Shown piece by piece: positions 33,985-42,908 of a stretch of DNA of 64,000 bases (positions are counted from its first letter, which is position 1; each line of letters starts with the position of its first letter). The notes under the pieces were generated by a model that saw nothing but the letters and a program-made list of their open reading frames with translations, searched no databases and was not told the DNA's origin. The position numbers were made by a program, and so were the translations under genes. Source of the stretch: Lachnospiraceae bacterium (GTDB lineage Bacteria > Bacillota > Clostridia > Lachnospirales > Lachnospiraceae); contig JAFXXN010000107.1 in assembly GCA_017542245.1 (NCBI GenBank), positions 100,882 through 164,881 on the forward strand. Reading direction: 5' to 3'.

Positions 33985-34656
33985 TTATGGCATTGTTCCA
34001 AGCTTGAATGTTCCGCCTCGCTCACCGTCTATGCTTACCTTTGAACCTACAGATGACAATTTTCCACGAAGATAGGATATATAAAGCCAGACCGTATCCG
34101 CTTGAGCATTTCGCTCGTTTTTCCAGACCTTTTCCAAAATGTGTTCTGTGGAAAATTCAATATCGGTATTAGCTAAAAACATCTGCATCAACTCAAATTC
34201 CTTAACTGAAAGGCTTATGGAATTCTTTGCTGAAAGAACAAACGACTTGGGATCCAGAACCAAATCGGCGTATTCGTAGGATTCGTTCTCGTATTCAACA
34301 TAACGCCTGGTCATGGAACGTATACGTGCTAACAGTTCCTTCATAGCAAACGGTTTTGGAAGATAATCATCTGCACCGGCATCTAAGCCTGCCACTCTGT
34401 CATCTATCTCTGCCTTTGCGGTAAGAAGCAGTACAGGTGTAAGTATATGACGGCTCCTCATTTCTTTAAGAACTTCTATTCCATCTTTTTTAGGCATCAT
34501 TATATCAAGCACTATGCCATCATAATCTGTTTCGTTTATCTTTTGGGAGGCTTCCTCTCCGTCAAAAACGCTGTCAACCTCATAGTTTTCATGTTTTAAT
34601 ATCGCTGTTATCGCTCTGTTAAGATCCGATGTGTCCTCTGCAAGTAATATTTTCAT
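33985..34656 (-). CDS. OmpR-family response regulator
   Basis: A 223-residue regulator. The receiver domain holds the phospho-acceptor Asp51 (GIVLDIMMP), the switch Thr in LLLTAKAE and Lys in DYLPKPF. A winged-helix DNA-binding domain (about 125-220) follows. It is partnered with the kinase encoded 91 bp downstream. The start is preceded by GGAG. The alarmone synthetase gene lies 18 bp upstream on the same strand. Confidence 0.94.
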   Translation of the reverse strand: MKILLAEDTSDLNRAITAILKHENYEVDSVFDGEEASQKINETDYDGIVLDIMMPKKDGIEVLKEMRSRHILTPVLLLTAKAEIDDRVAGLDAGADDYLPKPFAMKELLARIRSMTRRYVEYENESYEYADLVLDPKSFVLSAKNSISLSVKEFELMQMFLANTDIEFSTEHILEKVWKNERNAQADTVWLYISYLRGKLSSVGSKVSIDGERGGTFKLGTMP

Positions 34657-34674
34657 TGCTTATCTCCATTTCTA

Positions 34675-35265
34675 TTAAGTCGACATAATCATATTTTTAA
34701 TAGCCTGCATTGAAATATCCGTAGATGCCAATTCGTCTGCACAGCGTTTCAGCTCGCTGATTATCAATTCGGTGTTTCCTGTGATGTTCTTCTTATATTT
34801 CATATGGTGTTCTAGGGCTGCCCATGTATCCATTGATATGGTTCTGAGCTGTATCTCACAATAAATGCCTGATTCGGATTGAAGTATCATATGATAGCTG
34901 CGGTATCCATTTGGTTTTGCATTTTTTATATAATCCTTTTCCCGGATGATTGTATAACCGGCAACTGATGCTATGTAATCCCTAATGGTATATACATCAT
35001 CAAGAAATGCACACACTATCCTTATTCCTATAGCATCAAATATCTTCTTTAATGCACTTTCTTCTGTTTCCGGAAGTCCAAGCCGCCTGCATTTCTCACG
35101 CATACTTTCGTCAGTCTTTATCCTGGCCAGGCAGTGTTCCACAGGATCCATCCCGGTTTCTTCGGTTATCCTTTTTCTTAGTTTCGCAATATGTTCTTCC
35201 ATATCCTGAACAACCTTTTCAAGTTCAGAGAGCTTATCTCCATATATGCTATAATCATTCCCCAT
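34675..35265 (-). CDS. Small alarmone synthetase (RelA/SpoT domain)
   Basis: A 196-residue single-domain (p)ppGpp synthetase-like protein without a hydrolase domain. Visible are ARIKTDESMREKCRR (GTP/ATP-binding basic helix), AIGIRIVCAFLDDVY, AKPNGYRSYHM, YCEIQLRTISMDTWAALEH and a C-terminal helical tail. It would make alarmone from GTP or GDP and ATP. In the AIGIRI motif the usual DxxGxR Asp is present as FDAIGIR. It lies 18 bp before a response regulator gene, linking alarmone synthesis to a two-component system. Length agrees with the RelQ/RelP class. Confidence 0.88.
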   Translation of the reverse strand: MGNDYSIYGDKLSELEKVVQDMEEHIAKLRKRITEETGMDPVEHCLARIKTDESMREKCRRLGLPETEESALKKIFDAIGIRIVCAFLDDVYTIRDYIASVAGYTIIREKDYIKNAKPNGYRSYHMILQSESGIYCEIQLRTISMDTWAALEHHMKYKKNITGNTELIISELKRCADELASTDISMQAIKNMIMST

Positions 35266-35367
35266 AATTTATTATTCTCCATCTTATAAATCTATAGTTA
35301 TAGTTACTAACTTTCACTTTATGAAAAAGATTATAACACCTAAATGTGAATTTTTAATGTTTTTAAA

Positions 35368-35397
35368 ACCGTCCCCTGTCGTCACTGTTCTCTGCCA
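35368..35397. repeat. GGCGACAG-family repeat, rearranged copy 2
   Basis: ACCGTCCCCTGTCG joined to TCACTGTTCTCTGCC, which look like two half-units. It overlaps the last codons and stop of the Bce-type kinase, so part of the C-terminal GREQ sequence comes from the repeat. Confidence 0.55.
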
Positions 35398-36392
35398 CTT
35401 CCCTCTGTTTGAATTATAAATTCAGATCCATTACCGGGTTCTGACTTTACAGACAGTTTTAGTGAAAGCTTTTTTGCCGCCATGCTGCAAAGATACAATC
35501 CCAATCCCGAAGACTTACTTCCGCTTCTCCCATTAAATCCGGTATAGCCCTTCTCAAATATCCTTGGCAAATCCTCCGCCCGGATTCCTATACCCGTATC
35601 GGATATGCTGATTGCATCGTCCGTTACAGAAATCGTTATTGAGCCGGTATTAGTGTACTTTATTGCATTGTTTATCAGCTGTTCAATAATGAAGGACAGC
35701 CACTTCTCATCAGAAAGAATTTTTCTGTCAGTAGGTTCGTAATTAATCGCAAGCTTCTTGTTGATAAAGAGAGGCGCATATTTTCTGATACAGCTTTTTA
35801 TAATTTTATCCAGGCTCACTTCGACAAATTTTAAATCCTTGCTTTCGCTTCCCAGTCTGAAGTAATTGAGCACCATGTCAACATATTGCTCGATTCTGAA
35901 CAGTTCAACCCTGCACGCCCTTGTTTCCTGTGTATCGTCCTTCATCAGCATATCCAGTACAGATATCGGTGTCTTTATCTGATGGACCCATAAGGAAAAA
36001 TAGTCCTTACTATCCTGAATCGCAAAATTATACTCATTGGTAAGTGAATTGCACCTTTCATAAAGAAGTTCGATTATTTTTTTATAGTCTTCCTCCTCCA
36101 GGGTCTGCGGCTCACTTTCTGGATAGTCCCCATTGGATATCATTTCCAATATTTTTTCCCGTTCATTATGCTTTACCGCATAACGATAGAAGGAAAATCC
36201 ACCTGTGCAAAGCAATAAAAACACTTCAAGGATGAACGCATATATAAATGGCGCCAAATCAATCCTGTACAATAAAAAAACAGAAAGCATGACGATATTG
36301 CATGCTAAAACCATTATCAATATCGTCAGCTTTTCTTTTAAAAATCTGCCTATTAATTTTTGAAAATCCGTTTTCTGATCTTCCTTTTCCAT
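35382..36392 (-). CDS. BceS-type intramembrane-sensing histidine kinase
   Basis: A 336-residue kinase with two adjacent membrane helices (about 22-41 and 47-68) and almost no extracellular loop, so it is expected to sense through the Bce transporter and not directly. The HisKA motif is SLWVHQIKTPISVLDM with His137. The N-box is EQLINNAIKYT, followed by DTGIGIRAEDLPRIFEKG and GLGLYLCSMAA. It lies 82 bp after the response regulator on the same strand. Its 3' end runs into a repeat element that supplies the final residues. Confidence 0.93.
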   Translation of the reverse strand: MEKEDQKTDFQKLIGRFLKEKLTILIMVLACNIVMLSVFLLYRIDLAPFIYAFILEVFLLLCTGGFSFYRYAVKHNEREKILEMISNGDYPESEPQTLEEEDYKKIIELLYERCNSLTNEYNFAIQDSKDYFSLWVHQIKTPISVLDMLMKDDTQETRACRVELFRIEQYVDMVLNYFRLGSESKDLKFVEVSLDKIIKSCIRKYAPLFINKKLAINYEPTDRKILSDEKWLSFIIEQLINNAIKYTNTGSITISVTDDAISISDTGIGIRAEDLPRIFEKGYTGFNGRSGSKSSGLGLYLCSMAAKKLSLKLSVKSEPGNGSEFIIQTEGSGREQ

Positions 36393-36474
36393 ATTCTGTT
36401 TTCTTTCTTTTTTCGACTAAATTGGTATGTCATTCAAAACTAAATTGATTACGATTGAAACGAGCTATATATGC

Positions 36475-37149
36475 CTACTCTATAATATACCCCTGTCCAA
36501 CCTTGGTTTTTATAAAATCAGCAAGACCGGCCGCTTCAAGCTTTTTTCGCAGCCTTGTAACATTTACCGTCAGAGTGTTTTCTTCCACGTAACAGTCATC
36601 CTGCCAAAGCTTTGTCATCAGCATATCACGGCTGACGATTGTGCCCTTTTTCTCTAAGAGCGTTCCAAGTATTTTGAACTCGTTTTTAGTAAGATCAATC
36701 TGTTCCCCATTATATTCAAGGTTTCCATCATTCAGATTTAGCACCGCTCCCCTGTGTTCTAACACATTCGGAGCCACACTCATATTGTATGAACGCCTGA
36801 ATATCGCCTGAAGCTTTGCCATTAAGACGTCAAGGTCGATTGGTTTGGCTATGAAGTCATCTCCGCCCATATTCATTGCCATTACTATGTTCATATTGTC
36901 TGACGCGGATGAAATAAAAACTATCGGTACATTTGACAGTCTTCTTATCTCCGTGCACCAGTAAAATCCGTTGAAGAACGGCAGGTTTATGTCCAAAAGC
37001 ACCAGCATGGGCATTTTTTCTTTAAATTCATCGGTCACATGCTGAAAGTCATCAACGGTAAATACCTCATATCCCCAAGTTTCTACTCTTGCCTTTATCG
37101 CTTGTGCCAGTGCGTGATCATCTTCGACCAGCATTATCTTTTTACTCAT
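36475..37149 (-). CDS. BceR-type OmpR-family response regulator
   Basis: A 224-residue response regulator. The receiver has Asp53 in LVLLDINLP, FISSAS and DDFIAKPID; the winged-helix domain follows. It is partner of the Bce-type kinase downstream and should activate the ABC transporter genes upstream, where a matching operator exists at 40377-40390. It is separated from the permease gene by 215 bp that contain a MITE-like element. Confidence 0.93.
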   Translation of the reverse strand: MSKKIMLVEDDHALAQAIKARVETWGYEVFTVDDFQHVTDEFKEKMPMLVLLDINLPFFNGFYWCTEIRRLSNVPIVFISSASDNMNIVMAMNMGGDDFIAKPIDLDVLMAKLQAIFRRSYNMSVAPNVLEHRGAVLNLNDGNLEYNGEQIDLTKNEFKILGTLLEKKGTIVSRDMLMTKLWQDDCYVEENTLTVNVTRLRKKLEAAGLADFIKTKVGQGYIIE

Positions 37150-37212
37150 GTTTTTAATCCTTGTTCATTATGATTTTCGATATATGATAAAACTATACTG
37201 ATGTTACAAAGA

Positions 37213-37314
37213 TATACTCATTAACGAATCTAATTTCACCTCATCCGGCTGCTTCGCAGCCACCTTCCCCTAAAGGGGAAGGCTTAAAAAGAAAAATGTA
37301 AGTTAATGAGTATA
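37213..37314. mobile_element. MITE-like element with 13 bp terminal inverted repeats
   Basis: TATACTCATTAAC (37213-37225) and GTTAATGAGTATA (37302-37314) are perfect inverted repeats bounding 102 bp. Inside are two hairpins, GGCTGC-TTC-GCAGCC (37247-37261) and CCTTCCCC-TAA-AGGGGAAGG (37263-37282). The inner sequence resembles a dispersed intergenic repeat I know from Clostridia. It has no coding capacity. Confidence 0.7.
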
Positions 37315-37364
37315 AAACTTCAATAAATATATCGATATAATTATCGCATTTCAGTATGAGTTTG

Positions 37365-39422
37365 TCAACTGACTATCCTATAATACGTCTTTGCAGTTAT
37401 GCTGTATATGGAGATATACACTATCGAGAAAATTAAAAATACCACTCCGATACAGATTAGGAAAATGTTTGCACCTGTGGTGGTCAGCATGCTCATCATC
37501 TTAGAAAGTATCGGATAAGCCATCAGGGTATGGATTCCAGCAACCAATAAAGGTATAAAGAATACCATGAGTATCTGACTGCGAATAGTCCTCTTTATCT
37601 CATCTTTTGCAAGTCCTACTTTTTCCATTATCTGGAAACGGTTTCTGTCATCATATCCTTCGGTTATCTGCTTATAATAAATGATAAGCGCAGTGGCAAA
37701 GAAACATACTATTGACAGCAGTATTCCCAGAAAAAGAAGGCTGCCGTTGAAAAGGTATGACTCCGACCGCTCTTCCCATTCCGTTCTTGAATTAATCCTT
37801 ATCAGGATGCCTTCTTCAGCTTCCCGTTCCTGTGCCACTTCAATAAGGGTTGATTCAAGTTCCTGCTTCATAACATCATCACCCTCTATATCAGCAAAGA
37901 ACCTCTCCTCATATTCAGATTTCTGATGACCATATCTTTCCGCCTGTTCGTTATAGATTTTTTCAAGATTTTCTGCGGTAATTACCATGGCAAAGCATTT
38001 GGCAACCTCAGTAACGTCGGAATGTACGGGGGTTTTTTCCAATTTTTTTACATTTTTCAGCTCAAGTCCGGCTATCCTGATACTATCCGGATTCCAAGAA
38101 TAACCAGTGAGTTTTCCGAAAGCCATTTCATCATTTGAAAGTTCAATGCTTTCACCTGTAATCATCTTATATGTGTCCGTGTCGATAAAGGTGATAACAA
38201 AAGTATCTTCATCTTCAAAATGCCTTTGTATCCACTCGTCCTTAATAATATCCTCAGAGAATAATTCCAAGCTGTTTCCGTTGCGAACGTATGCCACTTC
38301 CAACGTCTTTTCTTTTCCGAACATTGTAAGCTTAAGATCCAGCCTGTTGCATGCCTCACTTATAGTCCCTTCAATTTCATCATAACTAAGATCACCATTA
38401 AACATATATTCGCTTTCTTCCGTCCTGTCATACAATTCCCACATGTTGAAATACATGTCGTGAGGGAACTGATCCTTAATGGTCTTGTCAATACCTCTGT
38501 ATAACGTTACGGTAGAGGCAATCATGATAAGCACACCTGTAGCCAGTATTGCAATAGACGCAAGGCCGGCGGCATTCTGCTTCATCCTGTAAAGCATTCC
38601 TGATACGGATATCATGTTTCTGGGTTTATAATAAAATCCGCTGTTTTTCTTTAACATCTTTAAGATAAAAATGGAACCTGCAGTAAACAAAAAATATGTT
38701 CCGATAATAACAAGAATTACCGCGAGGAAGAAAAATGCCAGCGCTTCAACAGGCTTTTGGATAGTCACAGCTATATAGTAGCCGCTTCCTAAAGACAAAA
38801 GTCCAAGTACAAAAAGTATCCATTTTACCTTAGGTTCCTTCTCTCCATATGCACTACTTGCAAGAAGTTCAGTGGTTTTAAGCCTTTTTATAGATATACA
38901 GTTAAATATAAAAGTACTCAGGTAAATAATTGCAAAAAGTACTACTGAAAGTACCAAGGCTGTGAAACTGATAAGGGTAATACCCGTAACCAGTTCCATG
39001 TCATAGATATTCATTATCAAAAGTATGGACAGCCTATAAAAAAGCATTCCTATAACCGTTCCGAGAATAATGGATAATCCATGTGAGATTACATTCTCAA
39101 AAAACATGATCTTTATCACATGCCTTTTATCAAGACCCAGAACATGATACAGACCGTATTCTCTTTTCCTTCTTTTCATCAGAAAATTGTTGGAATAAAA
39201 GATAATAATGAATGAAAGAATGCCCATTACCAAAACGCCTACTATCATGAACGCCCCGATATAATTTCCTCCTCTGGAATTATCCAGCGCCCTTTCACCG
39301 GCAAGTGAGATCATAATGTATAAAATCCCGAACATAACGGAAGACGCAATAATCTGGGGTACATAAAGCTTGAGATTCTTTTTTAAATTCGTAATTGCCG
39401 TTTTTATATAGAAGTTTTTCAT
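37365..39422 (-). CDS. BceB-type ABC transporter permease (FtsX family)
   Basis: A 685-residue permease with about ten membrane helices and the diagnostic large extracellular domain between helices VII and VIII (about residues 310-545), which binds antimicrobial peptides in this family. FtsX-like segments are at about 60-180 and 570-675. It works with the ATPase encoded 54 bp upstream. By family, it frees cell-wall lipid intermediates from peptide antibiotics such as bacitracin and signals to the kinase. Confidence 0.93.
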   Translation of the reverse strand: MKNFYIKTAITNLKKNLKLYVPQIIASSVMFGILYIMISLAGERALDNSRGGNYIGAFMIVGVLVMGILSFIIIFYSNNFLMKRRKREYGLYHVLGLDKRHVIKIMFFENVISHGLSIILGTVIGMLFYRLSILLIMNIYDMELVTGITLISFTALVLSVVLFAIIYLSTFIFNCISIKRLKTTELLASSAYGEKEPKVKWILFVLGLLSLGSGYYIAVTIQKPVEALAFFFLAVILVIIGTYFLFTAGSIFILKMLKKNSGFYYKPRNMISVSGMLYRMKQNAAGLASIAILATGVLIMIASTVTLYRGIDKTIKDQFPHDMYFNMWELYDRTEESEYMFNGDLSYDEIEGTISEACNRLDLKLTMFGKEKTLEVAYVRNGNSLELFSEDIIKDEWIQRHFEDEDTFVITFIDTDTYKMITGESIELSNDEMAFGKLTGYSWNPDSIRIAGLELKNVKKLEKTPVHSDVTEVAKCFAMVITAENLEKIYNEQAERYGHQKSEYEERFFADIEGDDVMKQELESTLIEVAQEREAEEGILIRINSRTEWEERSESYLFNGSLLFLGILLSIVCFFATALIIYYKQITEGYDDRNRFQIMEKVGLAKDEIKRTIRSQILMVFFIPLLVAGIHTLMAYPILSKMMSMLTTTGANIFLICIGVVFLIFSIVYISIYSITAKTYYRIVS

Positions 39423-39476
39423 TTTTGCTCTTTTCTTTCTGTCAACCGGGAAACAGTTCTGTGATTGGTATGTTTT

Positions 39477-40262
39477 TCAGTCAATCGCAGAACCGTCCTT
39501 CTGATTGACCTCGTTTTTGATAATAACTCTAAGTGAATCCGTTATCTTCTGATAAAACTCCTCATTACCCGCGTCCCCGCGATACAGCTGATGAAATACC
39601 TCTCCATCCTTTATAAAAAGGACGCGTCCCGCATGGCTTGCTGCTTTTATGGAATGTGTGACCATAAGTATCGTCTGTCCGTTTTTGTTTATCTGCTCAA
39701 AAACCTCCAACATACCGTCGGTTGATTTTGAATCAAGGGCACCTGTCGGTTCATCGGCAAGAAGAAGTTTCGGCCGGGTTATGATGGCCCTGGCTGCTGC
39801 GGCACGTTGTTTCTGCCCGCCCGATACCTCGTAAGGATATTTCTCCAATATGTCTGATATTCCAAAACCCTTAGCCACGGGTTCCAGTCTTTCCATCATT
39901 TCCTTTAACGGATATTGGCTGAGTACCAGTGGAAGCAGGATATTGTCCTTTAAGGAAAATGTGTCAAGAAGGTTAAATTCCTGAAAAACAAAGCCCAGAT
40001 TCTTCCTTCTGAAAGCAGCCATCTCGCCTTCCTTAACCTTCGTAAGCTCCATCCCGTCCAGAATTACGCTTCCTGCCGTCGGCCTGTCAAGTGCCGCCAA
40101 AATATTCAGCAGAGTGGTCTTTCCACTTCCTGACTCACCCATTATTGCAACATATTCACCCTGTTCAACAGAAAAGTTCACATTCTCCAATGCTCTTACA
40201 CTGTGTCCGCCAAGCCGAGTGGTATAGATTTTCTGTAATTTCTTAACTTCCAAAATGGACAT
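39477..40262 (-). CDS. BceA-type ABC transporter ATP-binding protein
   Basis: A 261-residue MacB/LolD-like ATPase. The Walker A is GESGSGKTT (about 39-47), signature VSGGQKQRAAAARA, Walker B LLLADEPTGALD and H-loop VTHSIKAA. It powers the adjacent FtsX-type permease in antimicrobial peptide detoxification. The C-terminal extension (about 225-261) is typical of BceA. It is the first gene after the candidate BceR operator. Confidence 0.95.
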   Translation of the reverse strand: MSILEVKKLQKIYTTRLGGHSVRALENVNFSVEQGEYVAIMGESGSGKTTLLNILAALDRPTAGSVILDGMELTKVKEGEMAAFRRKNLGFVFQEFNLLDTFSLKDNILLPLVLSQYPLKEMMERLEPVAKGFGISDILEKYPYEVSGGQKQRAAAARAIITRPKLLLADEPTGALDSKSTDGMLEVFEQINKNGQTILMVTHSIKAASHAGRVLFIKDGEVFHQLYRGDAGNEEFYQKITDSLRVIIKNEVNQKDGSAID

Positions 40263-40376
40263 TTAATTTTACCTTGCCTTTTTCCTTATGTATTTTGCAA
40301 CTTCATTGCAATGCCTATGTTACCATAAAACAGATTTCGTGAACATCTTATTTTATTACATTTTAAACTGAAGATA

Positions 40377-40390
40377 TGACATTTTTGTAA
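40377..40390. promoter_or_regulatory. BceR-like operator upstream of the Bce transporter
   Basis: TGACA-TTTT-TGTAA is an imperfect inverted repeat fitting the TNACA-N4-TGTAA consensus known for BceR-type regulators. On the minus strand it overlaps a possible -35 TGTCAT, with TAATAA 17 bp further on. It lies about 115 bp before the ATPase start. Confidence 0.65.
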
Positions 40391-40502
40391 GCTTAGACTT
40401 AAACCTTAGAAAATCTTGGTCTTTATATCATCTTTTTCTAATCCATCCACAAATAATAATAAACCTCCTGCCATTTTTTGGTCCGCTTAAAAAATAAAAA
40501 TT

Positions 40503-40528
40503 GCGGCAGAGAACCTTCCCCTGTCGCC
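40503..40528. repeat. GGCGACAG palindromic repeat, copy 3
   Basis: GCGGCAG...CTGTCGC stem with one wobble pair. On the minus strand it begins 7-8 bp after the stop codon of the gene at 40536-41903. Confidence 0.65.
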
Positions 40529-40535
40529 ATCGTCA

Positions 40536-41903
40536 TCACTTTATACCAACACTGAATTTATAAGATTTTTTAAATCTTCCTTTATTAAATGCCATGGTCA
40601 GATCATATCCATTGCATTGACCCGAACACATGAAACTGTCACATCTGGAAAGTATGTACAATGCATAGAAATAATTTATAGTTGTATCTTCAATGGCATC
40701 ATCATATTCTTTTCCTGAATGTTCCTTTTTCTCCAATTCACTGATAATAGTTACATCCTTAAAGTCACTGACTCTATGCCTTTCCTGTGAAAGCATACGC
40801 AGTTTATCGCCATACTTATCTTTCATTTTCTCACAGATATCCGCATCTTCAGAAGCCAAAAAGATATAATCATATTCGTCTTCTTTAATCCATCTGTCTA
40901 TCTCAGGGATCATGTCATCTACAGAAGCCATTATTCTCTCGCCTATCTGACCTGTAGTGAAGTAGTCCGTTCCTCTGATCAATAGGCCGAGTACCTTTTT
41001 CCCTTGAAATACAGCCTCAAAATATTCATCCATCTGGGATTTCAGGTTTTCATTAATAACACTTGAATCAAAACTTTTATCAGCTTTTTTATAGAAAACC
41101 GTAGGCACTATAAGCGCTACACTGTCAAGCTGTACCGTATTGCTTTCATCAGCCTCTTCACCCAAAAAATCAATACTAAAATATTTTTCTGTCATTTCTG
41201 ACTTATAACGTCCACTACCACGCCGTATTCCCACTTTTAACCCAAAATGAGCAAAGGCATTTTTAAAAGCAGCAAGCCTGATCAGTATACTTGCAATTCC
41301 CGAACGTTCTTCAACAATATATTCAATATACTTTACATCCCGCAAGCTTTTGCCATTCAATAATCCCTGTAAAAAGAATATATTATGAAACGAAAAAGCA
41401 GAAAGTGTGGTATATGAATCCATTGGTTTTTTTGTAGGATCCGGTTTGCTGACAATTCTTATGAATGTTTTTTCCATTAAATCCGGAAATCTGTCAACAA
41501 TATGAACCCTTTTATCATCATTGACAAATTTCATCAAGCGACTGTCTAATGAGTATATCTCCATATCGGTATGCTTTAACGCAAGTTTACAAAGTACAAT
41601 TGTATATTCATTTGCTTCCTCTATACATATAGTCTTGAAGAAATTAAAATACTCTAAATACATTGAACAGGTATCTTCTTCATCATAAAATAAATATTCC
41701 GGAATTACCTTGGTCAAATGAGCTTTTTTCAAAAAATCTTTACTTATATCAGCATCATTAGCCCTATATTCAATATCATAATCTCCGCTTTCACAACTCA
41801 CATGATAATAATTTTCCCCTTTATTAAGAGCTTCGTGAAATAATCTGTCATCATGCATAAGCGTTTCTGCTTCACAATCAGTTTTGTCTCTCAAAATGAA
41901 CAT
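40536..41903 (-). CDS. Putative fucosyltransferase-like (GT-B) protein
   Basis: A 455-residue cytosolic protein that I recognise only in its C-terminal half. LGLLIRGTDYFTTGQ (about 305-320), YDYIFLASEDADICEKMKDKYG, the ERHR segment and DTTINYFYALYILSRCDSFMCSG resemble the GDP-fucose-binding region of NodZ/POFUT-like fucosyltransferases, where the Arg of RGTDY contacts the donor phosphate. The N-terminal half is unassigned. GAGGAG precedes the start. It is the last gene of the ABC-importer/kinase operon, 22 bp after the APH kinase. Confidence in the exact activity is low. Confidence 0.6.
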   Translation of the reverse strand: MFILRDKTDCEAETLMHDDRLFHEALNKGENYYHVSCESGDYDIEYRANDADISKDFLKKAHLTKVIPEYLFYDEEDTCSMYLEYFNFFKTICIEEANEYTIVLCKLALKHTDMEIYSLDSRLMKFVNDDKRVHIVDRFPDLMEKTFIRIVSKPDPTKKPMDSYTTLSAFSFHNIFFLQGLLNGKSLRDVKYIEYIVEERSGIASILIRLAAFKNAFAHFGLKVGIRRGSGRYKSEMTEKYFSIDFLGEEADESNTVQLDSVALIVPTVFYKKADKSFDSSVINENLKSQMDEYFEAVFQGKKVLGLLIRGTDYFTTGQIGERIMASVDDMIPEIDRWIKEDEYDYIFLASEDADICEKMKDKYGDKLRMLSQERHRVSDFKDVTIISELEKKEHSGKEYDDAIEDTTINYFYALYILSRCDSFMCSGQCNGYDLTMAFNKGRFKKSYKFSVGIK

Positions 41904-41925
41904 AGATCTTTACTCCTCTAAAACA

Positions 41926-42831
41926 TTAAAAATCAAGTCCTAAACCGTCCCATTCCTTAATAGTCGGCAATACTTCGCGTCTGATTACATATTCAGCAAT
42001 TATTTCAGGGGTCGACCTGCCTGTTTCTATTGCCTGGAATGCTATGTAAAGTTTTGTAAGCGGTAAAATCTTCATAGTGATAGCCTCTACCTCTTCCTTT
42101 GATTGTACACTGAAATATGTACTGCACATAACTCCCCAGATTTCAGAAGCAAAAGCCGGATCAAAACCTAAGAATCCACGTTTAGTAGCCTCGTCAAGCT
42201 TAGGTCTGTTCGGAAGAATAATATAAGCAAGCATAACCATGGCAACGTCAAAAACAGGATGTCCATAAGCTGCATCCCCTATATCTATCAGTTGTAGCTC
42301 GTTATTTTGGACCATAATATTTTTTGAATTAAAATCGCCATGTAAAAATGTTCTTCTGTCCGGAATACTGTCGATGAAATCTATTATTTTCTTCAGCTCA
42401 TCCTCTGTAAGAACAGGCTGCATAGACAAAGCCCACTTTTTCAGTACATCCTTGCGGTTCACGAAATTCATATTTTTAGGAACCTCAATTTTGTTAAGCT
42501 CCTTGAGTGTCATAGCCATTCTGTATGCTAATTCTTTAATTCTGGCCGGTTCTTCGTCTATCAACTGTGCAACGGTCTTTGCATTAAACATTTCATAAAC
42601 TGTTCCGTAACAGTTTCCACATTTTACTATATCAAACGATATTGCAGTAGGTATTCCCAAAAGAAATGCGCTTTTAGCAGATGCTTTCTCCCCCTCGACA
42701 AATTCAAGCGGGACATTCTCATTATACAGCTTAACAACTGTCTCATCATCAAGCTGATATACCTTTCCATATGCTCCAAAGCCCAATAATCTACATCCGT
42801 CTACTGATATTTCTCTTATCTTTTTTTCCAT
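41926..42831 (-). CDS. APH-fold small-molecule kinase
   Basis: A 301-residue aminoglycoside/choline-kinase-type phosphotransferase. GFGAYGKVYQL is the nucleotide loop; the catalytic loop is FLHGDFNSKNIMV (His-Gly-Asp...Asn) and the metal-binding Asp lies in LQLIDIGDAAYGHPVFD. The start at 42831 has GAGGT 7 bp upstream. It is a paralogue of the next gene upstream: the shared phrase GIPTAIS(F/Y)DIVK(C/V)G(N/D)CYG is almost identical. The substrate is unknown. Its position in an amino-acid importer operon suggests phosphorylation of the imported compound or of a related metabolite. Confidence 0.88.
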   Translation of the reverse strand: MEKKIREISVDGCRLLGFGAYGKVYQLDDETVVKLYNENVPLEFVEGEKASAKSAFLLGIPTAISFDIVKCGNCYGTVYEMFNAKTVAQLIDEEPARIKELAYRMAMTLKELNKIEVPKNMNFVNRKDVLKKWALSMQPVLTEDELKKIIDFIDSIPDRRTFLHGDFNSKNIMVQNNELQLIDIGDAAYGHPVFDVAMVMLAYIILPNRPKLDEATKRGFLGFDPAFASEIWGVMCSTYFSVQSKEEVEAITMKILPLTKLYIAFQAIETGRSTPEIIAEYVIRREVLPTIKEWDGLGLDF

Positions 42832-42908
42832 TCTTCCTACCTCATCTTTTAACATCCTTATCATAAATTCAGAGTTAAACTTATTATTGGCTTATCACCA
42901 AAATCAAA

